NCBI GenBank assembly: GCA_036571765.1
Contig: BROE01000001.1
Span: 10,990,288 to 11,054,287 of the forward strand
From: Plecoglossus altivelis
Taxonomy: Eukaryota; Chordata; Actinopteri; Osmeriformes; Plecoglossidae
DNA length: 64,000 bases
Direction: 5' to 3'
The translations under genes and the position numbers were made by a program. The notes under the pieces were generated by a model that was not told the DNA's origin, made no database searches, and saw nothing but the letters and a program-made list of their open reading frames with translations. This document shows positions 51,625 to 64,000 of this stretch, in pieces (position 1 is the first letter of the stretch; every line of letters begins with the position of its first letter).

Positions 51625-51953
51625 CAGCAACCTATTAGTATACCTCCTCCCAGGGCTCATGCAGACGCACTGAAGCCGCCCACTTTAGTTGTTATTAGTG
51701 TTTTAGAGAGAAATAACACTGCATCTTTCTTAAACACGTCTTCGGATGATGGGCCATCAGATTTACAATGTTTTGAGCCATGCAGTTTTATCACACAGAC
51801 CACGCCACATTAGACGACAAATACCATCGTTCTGATCCAAATCTGAATTTAAATTCTGCGCTTCGCCGCGCTGTTATACAGTCAGTTTAGCATCAGAAAA
51901 GCAATACTCATGTCCCAATTCAGGGCAGACCATAATAATACTAATCTACTTGG

Positions 51954-51965
51954 TCACTAGAGGGC
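51954..51965 (+). promoter_or_regulatory. CTCF-like core motif
   Basis: TCACTAGAGGGC matches 11 of 12 positions of the vertebrate CTCF core CCASYAGRKGGC. Such cores are also common in dispersed repeats, so occupancy is uncertain. Confidence 0.25.
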
Positions 51966-54900
51966 ATGGAGACTGACGCTTAAACACGAGAAGCTCCTCT
52001 TCAGTTTAACCAACTCAGGAAATAATAAATGACAATTAAGTGAACACGCAAATCTTTTCAGGTGTAAGTCTGAAGGTCAACTCCCTCAAAAAAAGCTAAA
52101 GAAGACCAGAACATTATTCTGATGTGAACACCATGTGAACACCATGAAGGTTGTCCTTGGTGATGTCCGCTAACTGCAACTATGCATTTAGGAGGGCATT
52201 CCAGCACTGAAGTAATAGTTAAGCCACTCTGCCAGGTTGGCAGTGGCATTAAGCTACAGTTATGTGGTAGGTATCCTTTCCTCTTTTGATGGAGGATGAA
52301 TGAGGTGACCGCTTCACTTGCGTTGGGCCAACATGTAAACTTACATAACCACAGTGCTTTATATGCTCATACAAAAAACAAATTGTGTAAAGACTGTCTC
52401 CACACACACCAAAAACCAAATATGCACAGCTTGCACACCGTTTCAAATGTTGGTTTCTGTCCTATGGTGTCTGGCACACAAATAAAAAGCGAGATTGTAC
52501 ACTCAATGTTTTCGTTGTAGGACAATATTGATTTGCGTAACTTAAATCCCGTCCAGTATGTTCCCTCTGTGCTTCTCCCACACACTGCTCCTCTCTCTGA
52601 GTGAACCTTTCTCAAGTCCCTCGTTACTTTCAAAGTCTGTGGCAAAAATCAGCAATGCAGCCTCCAAAATCGCATCCTGACTTGGTTTTTCTTGACCCAT
52701 GGCAATATAAGATAGCTGAAAACCTGTTTAATTTAGCTCACTTTAACCAAAGTTTTACAAAAAGCCAAGTCATAACCATCAGCAGTTCTGCTTGATGGCC
52801 CAGAGATGTTGTTTACACGGTGCGGCTGCATATAACCACGTTAGAACGTTGTTTTACAGACGGAAAAGCATAACAGAAATGATCACTGGCAAACACAAGC
52901 GATGAGACAGCAAGGGGAGATCTCCAGTCTGGAGCTGTGTTTTAGAAAGGCTTGCTTCCCAGCAGGGAGGGTGCCATATGGAGAGAGCCTCTGTTTGTAC
53001 TGAGTTTAAACAGCAGCGGACTGCTGGAGAGGGCAATGCTATTCCACTCACATCCTCCTGCAGAGTCAGGAGCTACTTTCATAGCTCCTGGGCACAGCAG
53101 CAAGAGAGGACCGAAATAAGTTCCGGCCTCTGGCACAAGGAATATATATTTTTATAAACTCCCATGTTGGAAAATAGGAAGATATTAAACTGGAAATCGG
53201 TAACCGTGCAACCACATATAAGCTGTAAATATGCTAAATATGCTAGTCCTCGCTCCTCTTCTTTAAAGCTCTGATCGGTAAAAACCGTTCAGCGGGTGTT
53301 GTACGCTGTATACATGTTGTATGAAACCAGTTTCTGTTACATAGTCATCGCAGATGGCCCACAACATACAGAACAGCTTCCCTCGATCTTTGATAGCTGC
53401 GATTATTTGATGATCAAACAGGAAACCATGAACACAGTGGATGAATTCACAAGTTTTACAAGCATATCACAGTATACTTTAGAGTAAACCAAGCTGATAC
53501 TATGCAAGACAGCAAAAGTAAAAGTGTTTTAGTGCAGCTGAATGACTCCCGTGTTTTCCACAGGTGAGTCACCTTTGGTAGAATGCGCATTGAGAAAAGA
53601 CAGAACGTCTTGATAAATCGTGAACCAAGACCAACACTTTGCACAAAATGAAGTGTGGGCCTACATCCAAAGGCAGCCACCCACTCGTTTCAAGGTGTGT
53701 CTTTTGACCAAGCCAATTATCTACATGAATAGAAATAGAAAACCAAGCAATCAATCAAAGTCAGTCTCATTCTAACAACCTATCCAACACTGCACATATT
53801 TGAAAGGATCGCTGGCTAATGGTAATGTGTTTGAGTTTTAAAGCCATGTTTAATATTTCATGTTTGATGATTAGGCATGGAATACAGCTTAGAGGACAGG
53901 CGGACGGCCAACTCCAAGGTCGAGAGATCACAGTCCAACCAGGATCTAATGTAAAATGCATGGCTTGGTGGACAGTTTAAACACGATTCGGACACTTGAT
54001 TCATGATTCAGCCAGAGTCTGATGACATGACTGGGAAAAGGAGAGGGGAGGAGTTATTCAAAGGTCTGTTGGGATCCTCGTCCTGTCTATCTCAGCCACG
54101 GAGAACAATCGTGTCCTGACGTAAAAGAGAAACCTGGATGCCGTTTGGTCAGTATTCAGCATAACAGAGTGTGCTTGTGAATAAGATGATGAGATCATCC
54201 GGATCTATGAATTTTGGAACATCACCTTGGTCCACGATAAACAGCGAGGTATTCCATACGAAATCACATTTCACAATGAAGCTGTCTCATCTTAATTCCA
54301 ACTTCATTCAAACGGATGTCAACCTCCGCTGTGATGACAAACGGAGTGCAATAAGCAGAACAAATACAATACACATTGTATGCTCTGGAATGAATAACAA
54401 CTAATGCTGTGAGCTGTGCTCTATAACAGACGCATAAACCTGCTCAAGCTCATCGAGGAAGAATTTCATTTAAATTTTTAATAGCGCGCAATTTCTTTCC
54501 TTTCCAAGTTGCAATGGGGAAAGAAAAAACATGGTTGAGAGAATACTTTGGATCGTAGTCCCCTTCAGTACTTCAGAATGTCCTTTCAAGGGAGAATTGC
54601 TTTGTGTTTCACAGTGGTATTATATTATAGCAGCCAAGCACTTCCAAGTGTTTCTCATTGTGGGGAAAACTATACAAATATGCCTATTTTTTAAGGTACA
54701 GAGTGCATGATATAGTACTGAACATCCACTCCAGAAGAAACAGGCTTTAATCTCAGGATCGCTTATTTTACATCTCATTTTGCACCTGAACTAGCCTCCT
54801 TCAAGAGGTCACTTGAAGACAATGAAAACAGATATGGTATACCTTTTTGAATGCAGACTACCTGAGCTCTAACATGTCCAACATGAGCCTTGGATGTGAT

Positions 54901-57900
54901 GCCATACCACGCTTATCAAAATCCATTCCAATCAAGATCTTATGACTACTATATCCTGTCCACTTGTATTGCATTGTGATGCTGGACCCTATATCTGCAA
55001 GAAGTGCGATAGAGACGACCTAGTACGGTTCTCATCCTAAATATAGATGATGATTTTCACAAAGAAATTTTAACTCAAAATTCAATTCATAATAGAGTAT
55101 TTAATATTTACCTGTAGTGTGTTACCAACGATTTTTATATTTATCCATACAGGGCAGGGACTTCAATAAATGAACAGGGTATTCATTATACTATACTGTC
55201 ATGAACTAACTCAGTAACTTAGTATAGCAATTGAACCTGCTAAACCTGCAGTAGAAAAGGACCTAATAAGACGAAATCAGCGATGTACAATATGGATCCT
55301 TTCGTAGTTAGTACCTCAACTCCATCACGACTGTCGAAATGACATTTAATCAGGCTGTCATCGAATGACCCTCAGACAACAGCGTGTCAAAGAGCAGCTG
55401 TTGGACCAGGCATAACCAGTTAACAGAACTTCTGTGGCAGACTTCGTCTGTCGCCCAGGCTTATCAGGGCCACGCAGATGGCACAACAATGAACTTATCA
55501 TCAGCCAGCGCCTCTGCAGGATGTACAGGGGTAGAGTCACTATGCTGCTCTCCGCTGTCTGTGAGCTGATTCGGTTCATAGATCACACCAGCAAAACCTA
55601 ATCTGAGGACACTGCTTTCAACTCCAGACTCTGGCAAAAAAAAAGTTTTTCAGTGAGACAAAGATCTGCCATACCCTGGAAGCTTTATTGAAAATGGCCT
55701 TAATTCTTGAACTCTTCAAAGATGTGATGAACTTACTGGTGAAAGAGAACATTTTTGTCTAGTGATCTAAAAAGGCAGCCATGTAACAAGGATTCATTTC
55801 GTTTGCACTGATCTTATTACCACCTGCATTCACCCCTCGTTCGCTAGATTCAATTCACAACCAGTAAACATCCGTGTGTTCTGAGGATAACTGAGGAGAA
55901 AGCAAGATTCGAGGATAAATAGGTTTTACAAGACGAAAGGATTCCCTTGGAGTGAAACAACAGGTGACAGCTACCCAGATGACCTGAAGCTTGGAATTTA
56001 GAATGAGTCCCATAAGACTTCAGTTTATGGCAATCAATGATAGAAGCTAGTGATAAAATATGCTGGAATTCTTTTCGAAAAAATTGCCAACATTTGAGAA
56101 GTTCCTGTAAGACTTTAACCCCCATAGATCCTTTTCTGCATGGAAGCACATGTGCTAGTTCATCACGTCCTCGCTGAGATTTCAAGAACGAAGGCAATTT
56201 TCAATAACGGCTCAGCTTCCTAGCTAGGGCAGATCTTTGTCTCTCTCTGACAGGTAGTTATAAGTGGTGATCTCAGATTTCTGATTAAGCTCTATGGGAA
56301 GTCAAAATGGAAGAGAAAAAAAACTACTGACAGACGGGTAAATGGAAAAGTGGCCCAAAATTCACAAAATGGCCTGTAAAAGGACCCAGTCAGGTCTGAC
56401 TCAATGTCTGGCAGCTGTAGAAATTGTGCGATGAAACCTATTTTTGTCATCATGCCATCAACCACTTTCCCATTTCTTGTGAACCGCTGTGCTTTTGTGG
56501 GTACATGCTACTTTACCATTGGTCTTCACCAGTATCACAATAACATGGCCATATTGTTTATGTTGCCCCACTATTCGGTATTCAATGAGGATAATGTATT
56601 AAAAGCCCTTTCCCGAATCAAATTGGCTACAAGCTTGTTTCATGTCTGCTTATGTTTCCTCCTGACTGTTGCTGGCCAAAACCATTCCAATTGACAAAGA
56701 GTTCACAGTAGGTGGTCGCTACAGTAATGTGTTACATTACACCGCCACCCGCTGAGTCAAAGTCAGCCAGTCGTCGAGACAACAGGCTTCAAATATATGC
56801 AAATCATGATTTTTTTGGGGTGGAGATGATCCTAGCCACTTACACATTTAAAGGGCAATATCCTTTAGTGGTACCATACTAATCACTAGCTATTATACAA
56901 TGAATTGTACTGTGTTTACAGATCCCTGTTGGTTCTAACTCTGGGTTTAGAAACAAACTCTGAAACCTGTACGTCTCTAGACCTGAAAAGCATCGTAAGG
57001 GAGAGCAATCACTGTGACAAAAGGATACCATTACTTTTACGCATATATACATCATAATGCAAATGCGTTTCATAGTATGTAGATAGATCATTTTGGTTGT
57101 AACCAATGATTACCCTGATCTATCTACCAAACAAGCTAGCAATGAATTATGCAAATACTACAGCTGTTGTCAGGCAAATGAATCTCCATGGAATATGGGT
57201 CTGTCAACATAATGTGAAGGCTTTCCTTGTGTGTCAGTTATTGCAAAGCACTGATGAAATACCAGGAAGAAATCACAATGACTGATGTCTTCGAAAATAG
57301 TTTAAACATTCCACCCATAAACAATGAGCTACTGTGTAGCAAGGTGTGGCTAACGTGCTTAGCAAAAAGGAAACTTTTGTTCATACTGTAGGTTGTCCTA
57401 CGAAATTGAATTAATCTTTTTTGAATCATCAGCAAATGTCCCTAACCCCATCCCTTCATGACATGGGCATTGCTGTGGTTAATTAAATCCTGACACTCAT
57501 ACACCTCTGAACTAAATGTCATGTACATATATGCAGGAAGCTAGCCATGCCCATAGGGTGAAGGTGAATGTTAATCATGACCAGAGCAAATAGACTCCAA
57601 GTTCAGAGGTTGTATTCATTATGGTATGCTAATGCATGCATTGGCAAATTACCAGGACTCTGAGGTACATTGAGGGCAAAACCTTGCAATCTACAACAGT
57701 TAGGGTTTTCTCAAACATTGGGACTTTGATAAAGCGCAAACTAGGGATGTACTGCAGAACAGTCTAACAATGAATTATCAAGGTGCAGACAGGATCTGAA
57801 ATGCCCTTTGAAATGGTTATTCTGGGCAACACAATCAATATGTCAGAAAAGCTGAACACAATATGATTTACGTACTGGGAACCTTGTTGGGGGGGTTTTG

Positions 57901-58745
57901 AGTCACAGTTCTGGAGTTCAAGAAAGCTCCTCCTAAAAATGTCTGAAGTACTGAGAGGTACAAAGATTCTGAAGCACCCGACTGCACCCCCCTTAAAATC
58001 CTATTCTGTCTGAGCTCTGGAACTCCAGAGTAATGAATTGCATTACATTCACCTCACATCCAATTAGCATATCATAAAGGCTCTGCGGTATCTAAAAAGG
58101 AAGAGAACCCCATGCTGTTTGGAGACTAGGTTCTCCACATGTTCTCATGCATTGTTTATACAGCAGAGCTGCAGGACGGCCAGGGAGAGATGTCTTCCCT
58201 GAAACACAACTGACAAGTTATACTCCAATTTACCCTTCAGAGTAAAACTAAAAATGAAGCATGTTTGAGTAAACAGGGGTATCTCAAAGGTATAGTAATT
58301 GCATGCACCTTGTGTTGTTCTTGCACAGTGTGAATGCAGGTTCAATTAAGTTACATCTGCAATGCAAATTGAAGTATGGCTGATGTTATGATGCTACTGT
58401 AGTCGTTATTGTAAACAGTACACTCCCAGACTGTGATAGTAATGAGGTAATTATGACATGAACAACAAAAGTTCAGTTCATTTCGGTATTAAACCTAAAC
58501 TGACACTTTGTGATGACACTCTAAGAGCTACCAGAAAACCATGCATCCTCACAACAGATTGATTTTTGTTGAAGGCCGTAAAAGGATGGACTTAAATGGC
58601 ATTACAGCCCTTGAATTCAAATGACTATTTTAAGACGAACATCTCTATAATATCTATTTAGATAGCACTAAAATGCACAATAAGTGTACCAGTCGGATGC
58701 AGTACAGTTGAAATTCCAGGTTCTGACAAATGTGAGTTATATCAG

Positions 58746-59010
58746 GTAGGGTTAGGGTTGGGCTACATTTAGGGTTAGGGTTAGGCTAAAGTTAGGGCTA
58801 GGGTTGGGGTTAGGCTACATTTAGGGTTAGGGTTAGGCTAAATTTAGGACTAGGGTTAGGCTACATTTAGGGCTAGGGTTAGACTACATTTAGGGCTAGG
58901 GCTAGGGTTAGGCTACATTTAGGGCTAGGGTTAGGCTACATTTAGGGCTAGGGTTAGGGTTAGGCTACATTTAGGGTTAGGCTACATTTAGGGCTAGGGT
59001 TAGGCTACAT
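58746..59010 (+). repeat. TTAGGG-type interstitial minisatellite
   Basis: About 265 bases in which telomere-like GGGTTAGGG and GGGCTAGGG units alternate with the spacer GCTACATTTA. A typical unit is GTTAGGCTACATTTAGGG plus CTAGGG, about 24 bases. Copies differ by whole 6-base GGTTAG or GGCTAG blocks and by occasional single bases. Flanking sequence is ordinary AT-rich intron DNA. Confidence 0.92.
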
Positions 59011-62000
59011 GAACTTGGGCAGTTTGAATCCTAAATTTTTTACTTTAAAACCTAAAAAAAATGATTTCAATAGTAGGTTGTCCCAGCTTCTCGATTAAAA
59101 GATGTTGTGCTAATTTACCCTACTGACTGTCACAGACAGTGACAGCTATGAGAGGCAAGTGCTAATTTAATAGAGCTATAAAGTTTCTATTTACTGGTCT
59201 TGAAAAGTGTCAACTTACACTGAAAAAATTCTCAATTTTGACACACGCATATTTGAAACCACTAAGATAAAATAATTAGCTATGTCAGTGGCCCACAAAA
59301 AAGCAAGACGTTACTAAATATGAGATCAGTCTAAAGGGTTTGACCATTTTACATAAACACATGCAGAAGCCTGAACTGTATACATCTGTCACAACATAAA
59401 TTCTAATAACATTAACCATGACAATTTTGCTGTTTGCTGTTTTGTTCATGTGTACAGTTGATCAATCTCTGACAAAGCGGGGGATTTGTGAAGTACTGTG
59501 AGCATACAACCTTGCAGTTATGGAATGGAAAACGTACAGTTTAGTGGAAAACAAGTAGATCGTTTTGATCAATCTGATTTATCTTTTCAGTTTTCATCTA
59601 TTTTCTCCTGCTAGCGAAGTGTAGCTTAACAAATGTATGAGATTTACATTCTCTATTGTGTGGTACTTTTTCTCAATACATTATTATTTCCTACTGCAGG
59701 GTGAACTGATGACACTTGTCACAGATTATGATTATCAAGACACTATTATTTTTCCTGAGTGACAACGCATGTTTCAACATGACAGGCAAGACAGTTCAAA
59801 TTTGAACATCGGTCAGAATTATGTCCCATATTTGTCATATTGTACATATAAATTCCATTTGTTCCCTTTCCACTGCTACCGTTCAATCCTAATTACAATA
59901 GTACAAATGATGCAAGTCTAGCTGCTTTTCAGCAATAGATGAACACCAAATAAATGATCATAGACAACTTCATGTCACGTCATGTCAACAAAAACTTACG
60001 AAACACACAAGATGGATTTAGACCTACTACTTCTTGGAAATCTATTTAGCCAACTCTATGATGACGGTTCTCAATCTGATGAGTGCTCCGCACATTATGT
60101 TTGAAAGAAGTGGTCTCCTGAAAAAAGGATCGGATTCAATAGCAAAAGATAAACGTTTAGATGGCAGTAAGAAGCTTATATCCTATATTAATAGGACTCA
60201 AAGACCCGAACATGGACGTGCTTTCAGATAGCGTGCGTTGTTTTCTAAAGGCAAGCCAGCGTTAAGTTGTTCCACAAACACAAGACGAGAGTTCTTATTT
60301 CAGGATATCAGCTTCCTTAGCTGATCATGTTGAGTCTTCACCTGCAGCCACCTCAGTTCATCACTTTCTATTTTTACTTAATTCCTGCAGGGATTACCTT
60401 CATCTACTTAATAGCCTCCTGATTGCGTGTTAAAGTCTTCTGTTAGCATTTCTGAAGTAATTAAGTATAGCAGTTCTTGGAGCTTAATGTGGGCTGTTGA
60501 ATGTTAGGGTGAATTAATTTAAGGGAAATGGGATGAAGTGTAAAATGTAAAGTCCCTTGAAAAAAAAGAGAGGCACTGTCTCCCGCAGTAGTGGGGTAAG
60601 GATCTGGAGATGTTTCATCACTAGTGATGTGTTAAACAGCATCAGAGATGCATTTATTGAATCACAAATGGAATGTGGTATTTTGGAGTCGTAGCCTAGT
60701 GATAGGAAAACGTACTGCCACAGGACAGCTCATCTCTTGAATAATATTTAGTAAATAGTTACATAAAGTTAGCTTTATTTTTGCAAGGGTTTTTTTTTTT
60801 TTACTCAGGAGGCCATTGTGTTCGTCTTCGTTATGAACTATACATAGATCAAGTCAGCTGTCCCTCCAAGGGAGCAGGCTGAATTACAGTGGAGACTCTC
60901 CAGAATATGCAAACTGCGACAACAGCCTACATTCAAAAACGAAAAAAGAAATATACAAATAAAAAAAGACTGTCTGAGCATCACTGCGTCTGCAGCACTG
61001 TAATAGAGCGTGACGCCGGAATGAAGGAAGCATGGCGGACAATGCAAATACTGGGAATGGTCCTGGAAGGAAAGGAAGGGAAAAAAAACAATTTCTCCGC
61101 TTCAGCTAGGGAGACAGGTCATCTATCTTCCTCCTTTGGAGCAAGATGATAACATCTGTCAACACATATGGCACATCAGAATAGTGTTTGTGAATCTAAC
61201 CAAAATAATGATGGCAGACTCTGAGACGAAAACTCAACTATGCTCAGTAAAACTGAGCTAATACATCTTTTACAATGACATTAAGGTTGCCATTAGGGGT
61301 GTGCGTAGAGGCTGTTAGGTAGATAGTACATGACGTGCTTGTAAAATATGGAATTCTCAGGATATAACGAGGAGCTCTAGAGAAAAAATATACAAATCAA
61401 TAAAAGACAACCAAAACATAGACAAGGTTATGTCAATGCAAAATGCATACTGGGTAGGGACGAAGATTGACTGCAATGGTTTTAACCTCTCAGGGAGTAA
61501 GCGCTACCTTTCAAGCAACACAATAAGATAACTTTGAGAAGCTATCGTCCCGTTTGCAGACATTGGATGGGAACTTATAAGTGGAGAGATTCACCATGAT
61601 ATTACATTCTCAAGTATGGATGACAACAGCTGATACCATAGGTATTTACAGTCTCTGGTGAATAGTGTCCATAGACCTATGGCTTAAACAATGTCATTCT
61701 AAATATGTTCTTCTCATGTGCTGCAAGTCCATGGAGCAGTCTGTTGCCACAGCAACTTAAATGCACAGGCATATTTCAATGTCACAAAACACGTAACTAT
61801 GCTATAGGTCACACAACCCACACAGAAACTGTCTATTGTTTAGCTTAGGGTTAAAAAAAATCTTATAATAGACCAATGCAATAACAGCAGCCTGATAACT
61901 CAGATGCACTGCAGGCCATTATGAAGGCCATTATGAAGTATATGAAACGATGACTCAATTGAAATACTTTTTTAAAACTTTTATCACTAATTAGCCTACA

Positions 62001-62594
62001 GGCTGATGTAAATTGCAGCTGACCATTTTTCTAACACGCTCTTTCACATAACTTGAAGCATTAGTCCTCGTGGAGTCAAATGTCATTACAAACGAGAGTG
62101 TTTGAAGGTGACACATGTGCTGCATTAGCCACTCAGCACCAAGTTCAAGAGGTCTAAATCATACTAGGTGAATAGCAAGCGCTGTTCTTCAGCAAAGGTT
62201 ATGCCAGAGTTTAAGTCTGGATAGAAATGCAGCACCACAATCGAGAGTCAAACCACTGGAGGCTGCCTACACCACGGTACATGTCTTAAATATAGATAAG
62301 TGAATGTATACCGCGATATTCTTAAGCATTCAAACTATAGCTGCAGAAATACTTGTTCACATTCCTCACCAGAACCAAAGAAACGCTCAGCAACTTTAGA
62401 CATTGGAGTCTTCTTCTAAAGTAGCCCATTACAACACTGCAATGTGCAATTTTCCATATAGTCGTTTTATATAGTCTACAGCAGCCATTCCAGATCATTT
62501 CCACTATGCGGCCCACTTACATCGCTTTTTGCAGCCCCTCAACAACACACCCGTTTACTCAATAATGTACACGTTCCTTAGCATTAGCTCATGA

Positions 62595-62606
62595 GCAGCA
62601 GAGGGC
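62595..62606 (+). promoter_or_regulatory. CTCF-like core motif
   Basis: GCAGCAGAGGGC matches 11 of 12 positions of CCASYAGRKGGC. It has the same orientation as the motif at 51954. Binding is speculative. Confidence 0.22.
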
Positions 62607-64000
62607 GTTTAAACTGAGGTGCAGCATTCTACCGATTTGAACAACATCAGCATCTGATGAAAAGGTCTGCTTAGCCTCCTCATGAGTGAGATCAAAACAA
62701 CACGAGGTAACTGTCAGTCAGGACCAGGGAGAGCCCAAGGCTGGATGCATCTATTGCTTTTTAGCTATCACTTACCTATAGAACCTGCTGGATTAAGTGC
62801 CTTGTCATTACCTCATGGCTACTTTCATCCTGTTGAATTGTCAGCCTTAAAGTCACAAGTTAGCTATTAAGTGTACTAAAGGGTTGTCCAAGTGAAATAA
62901 TTCTCTTCACCTCTGGTTAGGCAAGAGGTAAGAAGAGAGGTTGGTCAACACCGTGAAACCTCATTGTGTCTCTGTCTCACTCTCAGGAAACCCAAGGTGC
63001 AATCAATCCAATGACAGCCAATTACCTCAATAAAGGGTTTAATCAAGAGTACATTTAGCTAGTCTTAATCTTAACTGGATGGATGGATGCCAATGACGAC
63101 TGTGCACTCCACTTGCCTCTACCAATTCAGGAGACACATATTAGAAACGTAGTCAGAAGCTTTTAAAACCATTTGTACATGAATGCAAATGCGTGCGAGA
63201 GTCATAGTTCGTCTATTGCAGAGAAATACAGGTACTTACTTTTAATGGAAGAATACAATATGACTAACAAGTGATCGTTGGTTAGTATGACCTTTTAGAA
63301 CTTTACGTACCCGCTTGTCAAACACGCTTATCGTTTATTAGGCAACACATCTGTTACTGTGGTGTCACAATCGGGCAACGCCACTGCAATCTGTAAGTCG
63401 TCTAAAGATTTAAACACTGTGCCAAATTTCGGTCAACTCATTATACTATACCGGCATCTTTTATAGACAATTAGCTATTGAGAAACGCATAGCAAACATG
63501 GCCCAAAACACCAGAGCATAGCCAGCTCACTACACGGTTCATCTCCGGCACCGATTCAAGTTCCATCGTCAAGTTAATATTTTACCTGTATCTTACATGA
63601 CAGTAGCTGACATGTTCCACATTCAGCACCCAGTCACAGCCACAACCCTGGTGTGCAGGAGTGGAACTGTCCAATAATCCACACCTTCTACAACCTGGTT
63701 TGACACGGTCAGACAAGTGCCCTGGCAGTGTCGTCTCATTAGAAACTGGCTCTCTAAGAGAAGCTGTCCTCGGCAGAAAGAAAAAAAAGTGAATTCTATA
63801 CAGAATATTTCTTTTGTCAGGTCTGGAAGTAGCTTAAGTGGATGGAAATGGGGGGAAAAGTCGCAGTGTGAAAAAAAGATAAACCTGCGTCCTTTTGGAG
63901 AGTGTGCAAGATCAGATTCCTGGCGGAGAGGAGTCTGGAATGAGTGATCCATTGGAAGGGAGGACAGAAGTACTGTATGTTTCTCCTTCTCTACCTGCTG

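Larger units (their letters stand above)
50989..64000 (-). other. Intron 1 (partial), right edge of window
   Basis: At least 13 kb upstream of exon 2. No signal-peptide exon, CpG-rich promoter or first exon was found, so the gene start is beyond the window. It contains a paired-type homeodomain site (51614-51624), two CTCF-like motifs (51954-51965 and 62595-62606), the TTAGGG-type minisatellite (58746-59010) and a T12 run (about 60789). Open frames such as 55850-56197 (minus) and 56404-56694 (plus) have no recognisable features. Confidence 0.8.

Noticed and set aside
58746..59010. CRISPR-like regular repeat/spacer appearance of the minisatellite
   Set aside because: The repeats are TTAGGG-type with a constant, not unique, spacer, in an animal intron. 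It is a tandem minisatellite.

Overview
The window is teleost fish genomic DNA. Long AT-rich non-coding stretches surround short exons with vertebrate-type GT/AG splice sites. There are no operons, no ribosome-binding sites and no long intact prokaryotic ORFs. Fish-type repeats are present: a tRNA-derived SINE, two copies of a tail ending in TTTGATTTGA-like sequence, and a decayed non-LTR retrotransposon. The species cannot be named from the sequence alone.

One gene is recognisable, and it occupies most of the window on the minus strand: the fish orthologue of astrotactin-1 (astn1). I could place 15 consecutive internal coding exons between 50988 and 5059, totalling 2391 coding bases (797 codons) with one open frame across every junction. 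I number them 2-16, assuming a single upstream first exon as in the mammalian gene. The first exon (signal peptide and start of the N-terminal region) was not found and should lie beyond 64000. The exons for the end of the MACPF domain, the FnIII domain and the C-terminal domain should lie to the left of position 1. Running right to left: intron 1 (at least 13 kb, with a telomere-like minisatellite at 58.7-59.0 kb); exon 2 (N-terminal region); exon 3 (first membrane segment and cytosolic region); exons 4-5 (cytosolic loop); exon 6 (second membrane segment); exons 7-8 (first EGF-like module); exons 9-10; exon 11 (second EGF-like module); exons 12-13 (third EGF-like module); exons 13-16 (MACPF domain).

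The exons together encode roughly the middle 60 percent of a two-pass neuronal membrane protein. In mammals astrotactins act in glia-guided neuronal migration and in trafficking of surface proteins. No second protein-coding gene, tRNA, rRNA or CRISPR array is supported. The remaining open frames are exon shadows, low-complexity tracts, or frames on or opposite the decayed retrotransposon.

The points most worth a second look are: a cluster of three in-frame splice donors at the end of exon 5 facing a tandem NAGNAG acceptor at exon 6, just before the second membrane segment; a TTAGGG-type interstitial minisatellite in intron 1; candidate conserved non-coding elements with homeodomain-type sites; and the apparent absence of miR-488, which sits in an intron of human ASTN1. 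I found no convincing undescribed biological system.
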